From: Xenococcus sp. PCC 7305
Lineage (GTDB): Bacteria > Cyanobacteriota > Cyanobacteriia > Cyanobacteriales > Xenococcaceae
NCBI RefSeq assembly: GCF_000332055.1
Contig: NZ_ALVZ01000216.1
Coordinates: 1-60,466 of the forward strand
Direction: 5' to 3'
DNA length: 60,466 nucleotides
Below the pieces are notes generated by a model. It searched no databases, was not told where the DNA came from, and saw only the letters and a program-made list of their open reading frames with translations. The position numbers were made by a program, and so were the translations under genes. Of the stretch, positions 7,736 to 17,066 are shown in pieces (position 1 is the first letter of the stretch; each line of letters starts with the position of its first letter).

Positions 7736-9322
7736 CTAGAACTTGAAGGTAGTTCTGATTAGACCAACCCACACAGCATCATTATCGCTATCACTATTAG
7801 GGTTAGTTACAACATAAGCACCAGGTGTGACAATAATATTCTTATTGACGGGGAATTTATACAACGCCTCGATAAGTAAAGAAGTATCTTCATCTTCGAC
7901 AATATTGTCTCCTGCAGTTAGTTGAGGAGTCATACCTACTCCAATCCCAGCAACCGCACCTTCCTTACCTAGATCGGGGAAAGCCACGTTAGCATTCCAA
8001 GTCCAAATACCAGCAGTCCCGTTACCTTCTTTATTCGTCGCACTAGCATAACCACCCCAAGCGGCAAAGGCAACTCGTTCTCCCAGCTGATAATTACCAC
8101 CTAAACCAATATGGTGAGAAGAGGTATCTACTCTACCAAAAGGGCGCTTGGCATTACCACTTGTTGTACTACCACCAAAGTTAACATCATCTCCAGTTTG
8201 GAAAGAGCGAACATAGGCAACATTAAGATCAAGTTTCTCAAAAGGGGAAACTACAAACTGAGCACTTGCGGCATAGGAACCATTGAATAAACCTTCACCT
8301 TGGGATGGATCTGCACCATCACCATTGTTAGTCAAATAGGCGGCGTTAAATTTAATGGAATCAGTCAGCTTAATGTTAGCTCCAGCACCCACACCAGCAG
8401 TGGTACGGAAAATCAGAGGGTTACGACGACCAAAGCGGGATAGTGCTCCAGTGCCACTACTTGCGAAATAGGGGTTACCCGTCTCCAATACGTTGTGATT
8501 GCCTAGGGAATTAGCACCCAGCCAAACCCTAACTTTGTCCCCCGCAGGAAAACGATAGGTCAAATCGTCGAGTTCAAGATTATTTCCAGTATTGGCATCA
8601 AATCCAACCCGAGTTGAATCGGTTCCTGTAATATCAGAGCGGAAACTAGAAATATTACCTGCTTGAAGGCGGGTCCGTAAACGATCTTTTCCGGTAAAAG
8701 AGCTATCGAAGTTTAAACGAACACGATCGCTGAAGGTTACTTGAGAATTAATGTCATCTCCAAAGGACTGCCCAAGAGCGAAGATAACTTCTCCTTTCAG
8801 TTTAGTTGTGGTTGAGAATTGGTGATCTTCAAGAAAGGCTACGCGTCCTTCTAGGCTATCAACTCGACCGCCAAGAGTCGCCAATTCGGCCTCGAACTCT
8901 TGGAGTAGTCTATTGATAGTCTCGATGTCTTCTCTTAGCACAGCTTCAGAAGAAGCAATGAGTCGTTCGATTTGGTTTAGGCAAGCGTTTAAACCTGCGG
9001 CAAATTCGTAACGACTTAAGGCTTGATTGCCTTTATAAGTTTGATCGGGATAGCCGACGATACAGCCGTAGCGGTCTACGAGACTACGTAATGCTTCATA
9101 AGCCCAGTCTGCGGGGGAAACGTCTCTTAATTGATTAACATTAGTTACCTGAGACAAGCCATGGTTTTCCGCTTTGTTGTAGTGATCGATTTGCTCTAAA
9201 GTCGCATCGACAGAAGATTCATTGCTCGCCACAGTTTGAGCCATAGCTGCATTAGTTGCAACCACAGAACTCACGAGAACAGCTGGCGCAGCTTTTAATG
9301 CGCCCCAAAATAGCTTGGACAT
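7736..9322 (-). CDS. Iron uptake porin, SLH plus OprB-type barrel
   Basis: The 528-residue product is a cyanobacterial outer-membrane porin of the SomA/SomB group, whose members pass small solutes and inorganic ions including iron. A signal peptide ends near AMA-Q (residue 29). An SLH domain follows at about 66-120 (VSPADWAYEALRSLVDRYGCIVGYPD), then a coiled coil (about 125-170, LLQEFEAELATLGGRVDSLEGRVAFLEDHQ), then an OprB-like barrel ending in the C-terminal aromatic WVGLIRTTFKF expected for BAM recognition. The SLH domain anchors such porins to peptidoglycan-linked polysaccharide. The gene has its own terminator and stands alone. I see no Shine-Dalgarno sequence before the ATG. Confidence 0.93.
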   Translation of the reverse strand: MSKLFWGALKAAPAVLVSSVVATNAAMAQTVASNESSVDATLEQIDHYNKAENHGLSQVTNVNQLRDVSPADWAYEALRSLVDRYGCIVGYPDQTYKGNQALSRYEFAAGLNACLNQIERLIASSEAVLREDIETINRLLQEFEAELATLGGRVDSLEGRVAFLEDHQFSTTTKLKGEVIFALGQSFGDDINSQVTFSDRVRLNFDSSFTGKDRLRTRLQAGNISSFRSDITGTDSTRVGFDANTGNNLELDDLTYRFPAGDKVRVWLGANSLGNHNVLETGNPYFASSGTGALSRFGRRNPLIFRTTAGVGAGANIKLTDSIKFNAAYLTNNGDGADPSQGEGLFNGSYAASAQFVVSPFEKLDLNVAYVRSFQTGDDVNFGGSTTSGNAKRPFGRVDTSSHHIGLGGNYQLGERVAFAAWGGYASATNKEGNGTAGIWTWNANVAFPDLGKEGAVAGIGVGMTPQLTAGDNIVEDEDTSLLIEALYKFPVNKNIIVTPGAYVVTNPNSDSDNDAVWVGLIRTTFKF

Positions 9323-9667
9323 AATTTAATTGATTCTCACACCAAATGTTTAATTTTTTCTGGAATAACCAAATTCTTGACAGAATAAGCTTTTCAAGAT
9401 AGTTTATTGATAAAGTTTTTCATTTATCCTGTTCCAGTATAATACAAACCAGGAAAATTACAACTGTCTATGCACAGATTCTTCTTAAAGTCTGTAATTA
9501 ATGTAACGAAAAGGATGTAAGCCGTTGATTAAAGTTTACTACCCAATGTTAGGGTGTTTTTCTAATATGAGAGTAAAGTTTGGGTAAGCTTTTGGTTAAG
9601 GGAGTCAAAAATTCATTTTGAAGTGCAAAGCAAACTCTTAATTTATTGTTCATAATTTTGAAGATCA
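9323..9667. other. Intergenic region upstream of the porin
   Basis: This is the presumed porin leader and promoter region. It is AT-rich and contains TATTAT on the minus strand near 9440, a possible -10 element, without a convincing -35 partner at standard spacing. I found no clear Fur box, RNA gene or ORF. Confidence 0.4.
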
Positions 9668-9997
9668 ATGAGTAGAAAACGCAGAAGAAGAGGTCGTAAA
9701 AATCCTGTTCGTCGCATTTTTGCCTTTATAAGTAAATTGATCCGCAATCTTTTTGATCCTGCGATCGCCCCAAAGCAAAAAAGAAAACGCAGAAGACGAA
9801 GAAGAAGCAAGAAGCCAAATCTGATTAGTCCTATCTTGGCAATGGGAAATAAATTTTTCAGTGATCGACAACAACCTGCGCTTAACTCGGAAAAAAAACC
9901 TCCCAAGCAAATCAAAAAACGCAAATTAAGAGGTAAAGCCAAGCTAGAAATCAGATCCCATGGTCGAGATGTAAAAATAACGAGAATTCAAAAATAG
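9668..9997 (+). CDS. Small Arg/Lys-rich basic protein, unrecognised
   Basis: The 109-residue reading frame is strikingly basic, with clusters such as SRKRRRRGRK at the start and a run of KRKRRRRRRSKK near residue 39. It has one short hydrophobic stretch (IFAFISKLIRNLF) and a Lys-rich C-terminus. GAAG lies 5 nt before the ATG as a weak ribosome binding site. A reverse-strand frame of 99 codons overlaps it but lacks a sensible composition. A nucleic-acid-binding role would fit the charge, but no domain is recognised; the frame could also be fortuitous purine-rich DNA. It is convergent with the ZIP-like gene. Confidence 0.45.
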   Translation: MSRKRRRRGRKNPVRRIFAFISKLIRNLFDPAIAPKQKRKRRRRRRSKKPNLISPILAMGNKFFSDRQQPALNSEKKPPKQIKKRKLRGKAKLEIRSHGRDVKITRIQK

Positions 9998-10048
9998 ACC
10001 TCTTGCAATCTTTACTTCTTGGTACTACAGTCAAGTGGTGTATTTTAC

Positions 10049-11881
10049 TTAGATTAAAACGCTTTTGATGACGATAATCGATAGAAAACCCAATAAGGTT
10101 GATAACCCAACAATTGAACCGCCTTTAGCATAGGCTTCGGGTAGCATGGTTTCGGAGATGACAGTTAACATCGCTCCTGCGGCCATTGATTCAAGGAAGG
10201 AAATAACCCATTCGGGAACATCGGAAAATAGGAGGCTGCCGAAAGCGGATAAAACTCCAGTTATCAGCATCAGTGATGTCCACATCATTAAAATGCGGGG
10301 AATTGAAAATCCCTGTTGTTTCATTCCTTGGGAACTGGAGAGAGCCTCGGGATAGTTGGAAAGCAATAATCCTGCCATTAAAGAGGGACTAATGGGATTG
10401 GTGACAATATGGGCCCCAATGGTGAGAGCCTCTGGGATGCCATCCATTAATAAACCTAACCAGATTGCCATGGGTGCTTCCTTATGCTCTGCCATCATGG
10501 AGTTAATTCTTGATGCGGAAGGAATCAATTCTCCTGCATCCATGCTTTTGAGAGCTTGTTGTATCCAATGGGTTGCTTTGGTAGCATCAAAATTCTGTCT
10601 GGTTTGGAGGTAGTCTTTGAGTTTGGGTTGTTCGACAAAGGTTTTAACGCTCGCTTCGAGACGGGGAGAGCTTTGCAGCATTTCCTCAAAATCTTGGATT
10701 CTCAGGGTCCAAAGCTTAACCTCAGTTTTTGCGATCGCAGTTACCGTATGATTGGCTTCTGTGACCAAAGACATTTCCCCAAAAGGCTCTTGGGTGCTTA
10801 AGACCAAAGGTGCTCTTTGCAAATGGCGGGGAAAGATAATTTCCACTTCTCCTTGGTGAATAATATAAAGGCGATCGCTAAAGTCTCCAGGCTGGAAAAA
10901 TACTTTACCATCAGGATAAGAGCTGTAAATTAAACGCTCGGCAATTTCTTCTAATTCTTCTTCAGTTAAATAACTAAAAACTGGAAAACGACGAATCTTG
11001 CGAGCTAACTGCAAAAACTCAGCCTGTTTCTGGATTACTTTGACCGCTGGGGGGATTTTTCTGGATTCTCGAAGAGTTGTGAGAGCAAAATCTACCCAGT
11101 CTTTGATTTGCGCCACCCTTAGCTCATGTCTTTGATGAAGATAATCTTTAATGGCTTCTTTTTGTAAGGTCTGCTCGGTTCGCTCAAGCATTTCTGGCGA
11201 GGTTTCCAGTAATTGTTCAAAATCAGCCCGAGGTAGAATTTCTAGTTGACAATCTTCTTTGGCGATCGCGATCGTTTGATGGGGACTATTGGTCAAAAAC
11301 GAATATTGACCAAAAATTTCATTAGCACTTACGACATTAAAAGGTTTTAGATCTGCCTGGGGATCTAATAATTCCACAGTACCTTTTTTTACTATATAGA
11401 GACTTTGACTAGGATCTCCCTGACGATAGATGGTTTTCCCCTTAGGGTAACTAGCAACTAATAAAAATTGGGCAATTTCTTTTCTGAGAGCTTGAGAAAG
11501 ATTACAAAACAAATCAATGCTGATTAAGCAACTGTAACTTTGAGTAAAACGACGTCGTTCCTGTTGAGTTAGATGAGCTAGGGTTGTTGACGGTTTACGC
11601 AAAAACCCCCCAGAATTATTAACCAACTGGTTGATGTAGGTAAAAAATAAACTACCAATTATCGAGCCAATTACCAATTCAATAATATGTCCCTTTTCTA
11701 GAGCACTACCAACTAGATCAATCACTAAAGCTGCGAGTAGTGCTCCGCCACCAAAAGCCATTAAAAAGGCTAATGCTCGATTTTTGGGATTCCAGACCAG
11801 GGTAGTCAAGGAACCTAGAGGCATAGAACAAGCACTAACCATGCCTGCGATTAAAGCATTGAGCCAAACAGATTGAAACAT
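10049..11881 (-). CDS. ZIP-like membrane protein with two inserted cyclic-nucleotide-binding-like domains
   Basis: The 610-residue protein begins with three membrane helices of ZIP metal transporter type (about 7-90), then two consecutive CNB domains (about 122-235 and 298-412, each with the PxGxxIYRQGD/FxxGDFSDxLYIIxxGxVE pattern), then five further ZIP-like helices (about 470-610). The ZIP helix 4 and 5 signatures appear as DGIPEALTIG (480) and SNYPEALSSS (508): the Pro-Glu pairs are kept, but the usual HN before them is DG and SN. Neither CNB has the phosphate-binding Arg (FGEMSLVTEANHTVTAIA; FGQYSFLTNSPHQTIAIA), so ligand sensing may be altered. Likely an inner-membrane transporter or sensor; substrate unknown. 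Confidence 0.85.
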   Translation of the reverse strand: MFQSVWLNALIAGMVSACSMPLGSLTTLVWNPKNRALAFLMAFGGGALLAALVIDLVGSALEKGHIIELVIGSIIGSLFFTYINQLVNNSGGFLRKPSTTLAHLTQQERRRFTQSYSCLISIDLFCNLSQALRKEIAQFLLVASYPKGKTIYRQGDPSQSLYIVKKGTVELLDPQADLKPFNVVSANEIFGQYSFLTNSPHQTIAIAKEDCQLEILPRADFEQLLETSPEMLERTEQTLQKEAIKDYLHQRHELRVAQIKDWVDFALTTLRESRKIPPAVKVIQKQAEFLQLARKIRRFPVFSYLTEEELEEIAERLIYSSYPDGKVFFQPGDFSDRLYIIHQGEVEIIFPRHLQRAPLVLSTQEPFGEMSLVTEANHTVTAIAKTEVKLWTLRIQDFEEMLQSSPRLEASVKTFVEQPKLKDYLQTRQNFDATKATHWIQQALKSMDAGELIPSASRINSMMAEHKEAPMAIWLGLLMDGIPEALTIGAHIVTNPISPSLMAGLLLSNYPEALSSSQGMKQQGFSIPRILMMWTSLMLITGVLSAFGSLLFSDVPEWVISFLESMAAGAMLTVISETMLPEAYAKGGSIVGLSTLLGFLSIIVIKSVLI

Positions 11882-11889
11882 TTTCTTCG

Positions 11890-11906
11890 AAGGCAGAGGG
11901 CAGATG
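11890..11906. repeat. Short GGCAGAG heptamer remnant
   Basis: Two heptamer units plus a degenerate third between the ZIP-like gene start and the pstB stop, the same family as at 1307 and at both window edges. Confidence 0.6.
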
Positions 11907-11945
11907 GTAATTAACTTATAACTTATAGCTTATTTTGCCGCGACG

Positions 11946-12734
11946 CTAACCGATTCTACCACTGATATAATCTTCCGTCTCTTTGCGAATAGGTTGTTCA
12001 AAGATGTCTTTAGTCCTACCAAATTCGACTAATTCCCCTAAATACATAAAAGCAGTGTAGTCAGAAAAACGGGCAGCTTGTTGCATACTATGGGTCACAA
12101 TCAGAATTGTAACTTTTTCTTTGAGCCGGGCAATTAGTTCTTCGATACTGGCCGTCGCGATCGGATCTAGTGCCGAAGTGGGCTCATCAAATAAAACTAT
12201 TTCCGGATCAGCAACTAGCGCACGGGCAATACATAAACGCTGTTGTTGACCCCCGGAAAGATCATAGGCTGATTCATTAAGGCGGTCTTTTACTTCATTC
12301 CAGAGAGCAGCATCTTTTAAGGAGCTTTCTATCTTTTCATCAATAAGGCGACGATTTTTTTCTCCTCTAACTCTTAAGCCATAGGCGATGTTTTCGTAAA
12401 TCGACTTAGGAAAGGGATTTGGTTTCTGAAACACCATACTAATTCTCATTCGTACTTCGATGGGATCAACTTTGCGACTAAGAATATTTGTATCTGAATC
12501 GATCCAAATAGAACCTTCGTAGCGATTGCCTGGATACAAATCATGCATTCGATTAAAGCATCGTAACAAAGTTGTTTTACCACAGCCAGAAGGGCCAATC
12601 AGAGACGTAACCTTTTTCTCTGGCACGATCATATTAATTTGCTTTAGTGCATGAAAAGAGCTGTAATAAAAATTCAGATCGGCTGCTTCTGCTTTGGGAA
12701 TCACTGTCGTGGGGTCAAAGGTTTGGTTTTCCAT
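11946..12734 (-). CDS. pstB: Phosphate ABC transporter ATP-binding protein PstB
   Basis: PstB is the ATPase that powers high-affinity phosphate import through PstCA. The 262-residue product has Walker [10 protein letters not shown] near residue 47, the Q-loop [20 protein letters not shown] (the NPFP motif is specific to PstB), the ABC signature LSGGQQQR, Walker [13 protein letters not shown], and the switch histidine in IVTHSM. It is the last gene of the pstS-C-A-B operon and starts 10 bp after pstA. Length and motifs are normal. Confidence 0.97.
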   Translation of the reverse strand: MENQTFDPTTVIPKAEAADLNFYYSSFHALKQINMIVPEKKVTSLIGPSGCGKTTLLRCFNRMHDLYPGNRYEGSIWIDSDTNILSRKVDPIEVRMRISMVFQKPNPFPKSIYENIAYGLRVRGEKNRRLIDEKIESSLKDAALWNEVKDRLNESAYDLSGGQQQRLCIARALVADPEIVLFDEPTSALDPIATASIEELIARLKEKVTILIVTHSMQQAARFSDYTAFMYLGELVEFGRTKDIFEQPIRKETEDYISGRIG

Positions 12735-12744
12735 GATTATTTTT

Positions 12745-13668
12745 TTACCATTTAATATTTTTTCTCAGTTGATAGCGCAGCCAAATCGCGATCGCATTCA
12801 TACCCAAAGTCATCACTACTAAAACAGTCCCAGCAGCTGCCGCGTTAATGGCAAAAGCAGCTTGAGGGCGGGAAACCCAGTTAAACATCTGAATTGGCAT
12901 GACGGTAAACGGGGAATTTATCCAAGCGAAGGAAATAAAGGGAAAATCACCGCTAATCGGTGGCTCAGGAAGAAAGGCAATAAAGGCTAAGGCTCCTATA
13001 GTAATAAGTGGGGCAGTTTGTCCAACTGCTCTTGACAAGCCAATAATGATACCAGTCAAGATGCTGCCAAAAGAATAGGGTAAAATATGATCCCAAACTG
13101 TCTGCCATTTACTAGCCCCTAAAGCATAGGCTGCTTCTCTAAGGCTGTTCGGCACGGCACGAATTGCTTCTCTGGTTGTCACAATCACTACTGGCAAAAT
13201 TAGTAATGCTAAGGTTAATCCTGCAGTAAGAATGCTTTGCCCCAGGTGAAATCTATAAATGAATAATCCTAATGCCAAAAGACCATAAACAATCGAAGGA
13301 ACACCAGCTAAATTAGTCACATTAATCTCAATGAGATCTGCTAACCAGTTTTTTTTCGCATACTCTTCTAAATAAATTCCCGCAGCAACTCCGAGGGGAA
13401 CCGCAGCCATTGCTGTAACGAACATAACTAAACTCGTCCCTATCCAGGCGGAATAGATACCTGCCTTTTCGGGTTTACGACTGGGAAAGGAAGTGAAAAA
13501 ATCAGGGCTAATTCTCTCTGCCCCCTCGACTGCCATTTGAATGGTTAAGCTTAGCAAAACTAGGATTGCGATCATAATTATCACAATGCCCAACAGAGCA
13601 AAGCCATGGTTTAGCAGTTTACGACGATTGATATCAGCTCGTAGCTTTTTAAGATTTACTTGAGTCAT
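12745..13668 (-). CDS. pstA: Phosphate ABC transporter permease PstA
   Basis: PstA is one of the two inner-membrane permeases of the phosphate importer. The product has six hydrophobic segments and the permease EAA loop ([29 protein letters not shown]) that contacts PstB. The ATG at 13668 ([10 protein letters not shown]) is chosen; an in-frame ATG at 13680 and a GTG at 13686 that overlaps the pstC stop by one base are alternatives and would imply translational coupling. It lies between pstC and pstB on the same strand. Confidence 0.95.
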   Translation of the reverse strand: MTQVNLKKLRADINRRKLLNHGFALLGIVIIMIAILVLLSLTIQMAVEGAERISPDFFTSFPSRKPEKAGIYSAWIGTSLVMFVTAMAAVPLGVAAGIYLEEYAKKNWLADLIEINVTNLAGVPSIVYGLLALGLFIYRFHLGQSILTAGLTLALLILPVVIVTTREAIRAVPNSLREAAYALGASKWQTVWDHILPYSFGSILTGIIIGLSRAVGQTAPLITIGALAFIAFLPEPPISGDFPFISFAWINSPFTVMPIQMFNWVSRPQAAFAINAAAAGTVLVVMTLGMNAIAIWLRYQLRKNIKW

Positions 13669-13685
13669 ATTTACGCCCATACCCA

Positions 13686-14615
13686 CTAGTAAATTTCTCG
13701 ATATTTCTTTGCTAGAAAATGACCGACAATGTTGAGGATTAAAGTCATTAGTACCAAGGTTAAGCCTGCAACAAAGATAGTTTTATACTCCAAAGTTCCA
13801 TGGGGCAAATCACCTAAACTAGCTTGGGCAATAAACGCTGTGATGGTTGCTGCTTGTTCAAAGGGATTAAGGGTTAAGTTGGGTTTTTGCCCTGCGGCCA
13901 CTGCCACAATCATTGTTTCACCTACGGCACGAGAAATTCCTAAAATATAGGAAGAACTAATACCAGAAATTGCTGCGGGGAAAATAACTTTTAATGATGT
14001 TTGTAATTTAGTTGCGCCCATAGCATAGGAGCCTTCTTTTAAGGCCAAAGGCACAGCTCGCATCGCATCCTCACTAATAGAACTGATATAGGGAATAATC
14101 ATCAAACCCATAACCAGTCCCGCACTCAACATATTAAACCCAGGTAATTTCGGAAAAATCTTTTGCAACCAAGGTGTGACGTAGAGTAAGGCAAAAAAGC
14201 CATAAACTACGGTGGGAATTGCCGCCAATAATTCTAGAGCGGGTTTAGCTATTTCACGAAACTTGGGGGAAGCAAATTCACTGAGATAAATTGCGGCGAT
14301 CGTCCCCATGGGAACAGCAATACATAAGGCTACCGCTGAGGTAACGAAAGTTCCCGACAGCAAAGACATAATGCCGTAATGTTTATCTAAAAATAGGGGT
14401 GTCCATCGTCTGTCTGTCAAAAAATTGATGAGGGGAACTTCTTGAAAAAACTCCACCGATTCGTTAATTAGAATATAAAGGATACCTATTGTAGTGGCAA
14501 CAGAAGAAAGTGCCGCAATGAATAAAATGACTTCAATAATTTTTTCACGAATTATTCTGGCTGTCTTGAGCTTATAGGTTGTTGCGCGAGTTGATTTTAT
14601 TGCTTGTTGCGCCAT
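13686..14615 (-). CDS. pstC: Phosphate ABC transporter permease PstC
   Basis: PstC pairs with PstA to form the phosphate channel. The 309-residue product has the N-terminal cytoplasmic segment, six membrane helices, and the EAA-like loop (LKEGSYAMGATKLQTSLKVIFPAAISGI). The VPLINFLTDRRWTPLF segment in the first periplasmic loop is characteristic of PstC. It is separated from pstS by 138 bp that contain a hairpin, and it abuts pstA. Confidence 0.96.
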   Translation of the reverse strand: MAQQAIKSTRATTYKLKTARIIREKIIEVILFIAALSSVATTIGILYILINESVEFFQEVPLINFLTDRRWTPLFLDKHYGIMSLLSGTFVTSAVALCIAVPMGTIAAIYLSEFASPKFREIAKPALELLAAIPTVVYGFFALLYVTPWLQKIFPKLPGFNMLSAGLVMGLMIIPYISSISEDAMRAVPLALKEGSYAMGATKLQTSLKVIFPAAISGISSSYILGISRAVGETMIVAVAAGQKPNLTLNPFEQAATITAFIAQASLGDLPHGTLEYKTIFVAGLTLVLMTLILNIVGHFLAKKYREIY

Positions 14616-14706
14616 GAATTAAGAATTTACTAATTAAGGATTTACTAATAGAGATAAAAGAATAGGACTAATCTTCTGCAATCTTCAACTCTGATTAAGA
14701 CGAAGA

Positions 14707-14727
14707 GGGCAGTCGTAACAACTGCCC
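14707..14727 (-). terminator. Intercistronic hairpin between pstS and pstC
   Basis: A perfect 7-bp stem (GGGCAGT at 14707-14713, ACTGCCC at 14721-14727, 7-nt loop) 27 nt after the pstS stop. On the minus strand the stem is followed by CTCTTCGTCTT, a poor T run. It is more likely a partial terminator or 3'-end stabiliser that keeps pstS mRNA in excess of the permease genes than a full terminator. Confidence 0.6.
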
Positions 14728-14753
14728 CGAAATAATGAGTTTACTCTCAACTT

Positions 14754-15713
14754 CTAAAGAGAACTTTTGAGAACTTCCATCGAGCTATTGTAAGAAAGTC
14801 CACTGCCACTGGCAGCCAAAGGCACTGAACCAGTCTCAGGAACCAACTCTTCAGCATTTTCTAAATAAAACTGCACAAATTCAGCAACTTCAGGCTTGTC
14901 TAAAGAAGCCTTATTGACGTAAATGAAGATAGGACGAGAAAGTGGAGTATAAGTGCCATCAATTACAGTTTCAGAAGTAGGATATACTGCTCCATCGCCA
15001 CTATCAATCCCTAGGGCTTTGATTTTATCTTGATTTTCAAAATAGTAAGACAGACCAAAATAACCCATAGCTCCTTGACCACCAGCTACACCTTGAACCA
15101 AGACATTATCGTCTTCGCTAGGAGTGTAATCAGCACGGCTAGCACCCGATTCGCCGTTAATTTTTTTGGTGAAATAATCAAAAGTCCCAGAGTCAGCACC
15201 AGGGCCATAAAGTTCTAGTTTCGTATCACCCCAACTAGGATCGACTTGACCCCAGGTTGTGACTGTACCGTCGGCTTCGGGAGCCCAAATTGCATTCAAC
15301 TGCTCAGTAGTAATAGTCGAAACAGGGTTATCTTTGTTAACCACAACTGCGATCGCATCATAGGCGACTGGAATCTCGATATATTCAATTCCTGCCGCCG
15401 CACAAGTTTCTTTTTCTTTATCTTTGATCGGTCGAGAGGCGTTGGAGATGTCTGTGCGGACAGAATCGTCAGTAGAACAAAACTTCTTGAAACCGCCACC
15501 TGTTCCTGAGATCCCGACAGTAACCTGGGTAGCTCCTCTGTTGGTAATTTGATATTCTTCAGCTACTGCTTCTGTAATGGGATATACAGTACTAGAGCCA
15601 TCAATTTTAATAGTTTTGCTTTGAGAATTTACTGTAGGTACAATTAACGCCATGGTCGTGGCAACAGCAGCAAATAGACCTACTGCTTGAATTCCCTTTT
15701 GTTTATAATTCAT
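14754..15713 (-). CDS. pstS: Phosphate ABC transporter periplasmic binding protein PstS
   Basis: PstS captures periplasmic orthophosphate for the PstCAB importer. The 319-residue product has a signal peptide (about residues 1-30, [19 protein letters not shown]), then [20 protein letters not shown], the phosphate-binding first loop, followed by [11 protein letters not shown] and [10 protein letters not shown], and the [10 protein letters not shown] loop. These are the canonical oxyanion contacts. It is first in the operon, about 90 bp downstream of a Pho box. Confidence 0.96.
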   Translation of the reverse strand: MNYKQKGIQAVGLFAAVATTMALIVPTVNSQSKTIKIDGSSTVYPITEAVAEEYQITNRGATQVTVGISGTGGGFKKFCSTDDSVRTDISNASRPIKDKEKETCAAAGIEYIEIPVAYDAIAVVVNKDNPVSTITTEQLNAIWAPEADGTVTTWGQVDPSWGDTKLELYGPGADSGTFDYFTKKINGESGASRADYTPSEDDNVLVQGVAGGQGAMGYFGLSYYFENQDKIKALGIDSGDGAVYPTSETVIDGTYTPLSRPIFIYVNKASLDKPEVAEFVQFYLENAEELVPETGSVPLAASGSGLSYNSSMEVLKSSL

Positions 15714-15802
15714 CGATTTTAGCTAAATTTTACCGAATTACTTTGATCTATAAAATCAAATTTTTACTGTCTAAGTAATAATAGTGAAATATCTTTAGCT
15801 TC

Positions 15803-15843
15803 AGTTAAATATTAGGTTAAGAAGAAGTAATTGAAAGGTCAAG
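15803..15843 (-). promoter_or_regulatory. Pho box upstream of pstS
   Basis: On the minus strand four 8-mers lie at an exact 11-nt period: CTTGACCT, AATTACTT, CTTAACCT and ATTTAACT, separated by 3-nt spacers. The cyanobacterial SphR/PhoB consensus is tandem CTTAACCT-like octamers with 3-nt spacers. The first and third units fit best. The site ends 90 bp before the pstS ATG. Confidence 0.8.
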
Positions 15844-15882
15844 TAACAATTTTTGTAAGTAGATACCAGCAAAAAGCATTTC

Positions 15883-15926
15883 TTACTTATTACTTATTAC
15901 TTATTACTTCCCCGTAGCGGCACTAG
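15883..15926. repeat. TTACTTA heptamer array joined to a CTAGTGCCGC block
   Basis: About four TTACTTA units (15883-15909) followed by CCCCGTAGCGGCACTAG (15910-15926). The same composite, inverted, lies at 18159-18214. Confidence 0.85.
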
Positions 15927-15930
15927 TTTC

Positions 15931-16677
15931 TTATTCAAAACGATAGCCAAAACCACGAACCGTGATGATATATTCAGGATTGCTCGGATCTAATTCCAGC
16001 TTTTCTCTTAACCAACGAATATGAACGTCAACTGTTTTGGTATCACCCAGAAAATCAGCTCCCCAAACCTGGTCTATTAACTGTTCCCTTGAGTACACTC
16101 GACGAGGGTAGCTCATAAATAGCTCTAGGAGGCGAAACTCCTTGGGAGATAAATTAACTTCCTGGCCTCGAACTACAACTCGGCATTCTTGGGAAAATAA
16201 ACTGATATCTCGGTATTTTTGAACAGGGCTTTGAGATGATTGTTCATTGTATCGATGTCTTCTCAATAAAGCGCGACAGCGAGCCACAAGCTCTCTCATG
16301 CTAAATGGTTTGCTGAGGTAATCATCCGCCCCAACTTCTAAACCCAAAACCCGATCTGTTTCACTACCTTTAGCACTAATAACTAAGATTGGGGTGATAT
16401 TCCCCTGATATCGTAGTAAACGGCAAATATCCAGACCATTAACTTCTGGCAGCATTAGATCTAAAACGATTAAATGAGGGTCAAATTCAGAGTTGCTATT
16501 TTGCAGTAAGTTTAAAGCAGCTCTTCCGTTACTGGTTGTTTGCACTTCGTAACCCTCCTCTTCTAGAGCAATCTTAACCATCTCTCTAATTAGTTCTTCG
16601 TCCTCCACTAGCAGAATGCGGCTTTGGGGAGTCAATTCCGATTTCAAGGAATTGTGGGAAACATCTAAAGACAACAT
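15931..16677 (-). CDS. sphR: OmpR/PhoB-family response regulator, probably SphR
   Basis: The 248-residue product has a receiver domain (about 18-140) with the acidic pair VEDEE, phosphoacceptor LIVLDLMLPEVNG (Asp near 72), Thr/Ser in ISAKG and Lys in LSKPF, then a winged-helix DNA-binding domain (RLLELFMSYPRRVYSREQLIDQVWG, KTVDVHIRWLREKLE, VRGFGYRFE). It lies directly upstream of the Pho box and the pst operon on the same strand, which supports the phosphate-responsive regulator SphR. No histidine kinase gene is nearby, and RpaA/RpaB-type paralogues share this architecture, so the name is inferred from context. Confidence 0.85.
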   Translation of the reverse strand: MLSLDVSHNSLKSELTPQSRILLVEDEELIREMVKIALEEEGYEVQTTSNGRAALNLLQNSNSEFDPHLIVLDLMLPEVNGLDICRLLRYQGNITPILVISAKGSETDRVLGLEVGADDYLSKPFSMRELVARCRALLRRHRYNEQSSQSPVQKYRDISLFSQECRVVVRGQEVNLSPKEFRLLELFMSYPRRVYSREQLIDQVWGADFLGDTKTVDVHIRWLREKLELDPSNPEYIITVRGFGYRFE

Positions 16678-16776
16678 AGGCTCATTTGTTTAGTCACTCT
16701 ATATCCTACATATACAACAAAATTGCCACATTTTTCTTGCTCTCAAATTTTCGTCGAACTCACCTTGACAAATTGC

Positions 16777-17028
16777 TTACCATTTAAGTGTGGCGGCATC
16801 CTTTCCCTGTTCGCGACGAATTTTACCGTCTTTTTCAAACCAAGCAATAATTTGTTTATGAGTTAACTCTTCTATGGGAATTTTCAGCTCTCCCGAGATG
16901 ATTTGCAATAGTCTAAGGGAAGAAATAGTTAGACGAGTGAGAAACTTTTCTGAAGAGTCTAGCAATGCTGCATCGATATCACCTGATTCTTCGGTTGAGA
17001 GAAACTGCATGGAAGAAGATTGTTGCAT
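16777..17028 (-). CDS. Small conserved-looking hypothetical protein
   Basis: The 83-residue product is soluble, acidic at the start and amphipathic in the middle (LTRLTISSLRLLQIISGELKIPIEELTHKQIIAWFEKDGKIRREQG). AAGGA lies about 10 nt before the ATG. It follows the 57-residue coiled-coil gene by 38 bp and precedes sphR by about 100 bp on the same strand. The helix-turn-helix-like ISGELKIPIEELTHKQI segment is suggestive, but I do not recognise a family. Confidence 0.7.
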   Translation of the reverse strand: MQQSSSMQFLSTEESGDIDAALLDSSEKFLTRLTISSLRLLQIISGELKIPIEELTHKQIIAWFEKDGKIRREQGKDAATLKW

Positions 17029-17066
17029 CGAAAATAATCCTTTACTAAATCATTGTTGACTTAGTC

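Noticed and set aside
9323-9400. Possible Fur box before the porin
   Set aside because: TGAGAATCAATTAAAT only loosely resembles the consensus and sits right at the start codon.
9643-9942. 99-codon reverse frame opposite the basic ORF
   Set aside because: It is the complement of an Arg/Lys-rich frame (giving Leu/Phe/Ser-rich product), with no ribosome binding site.
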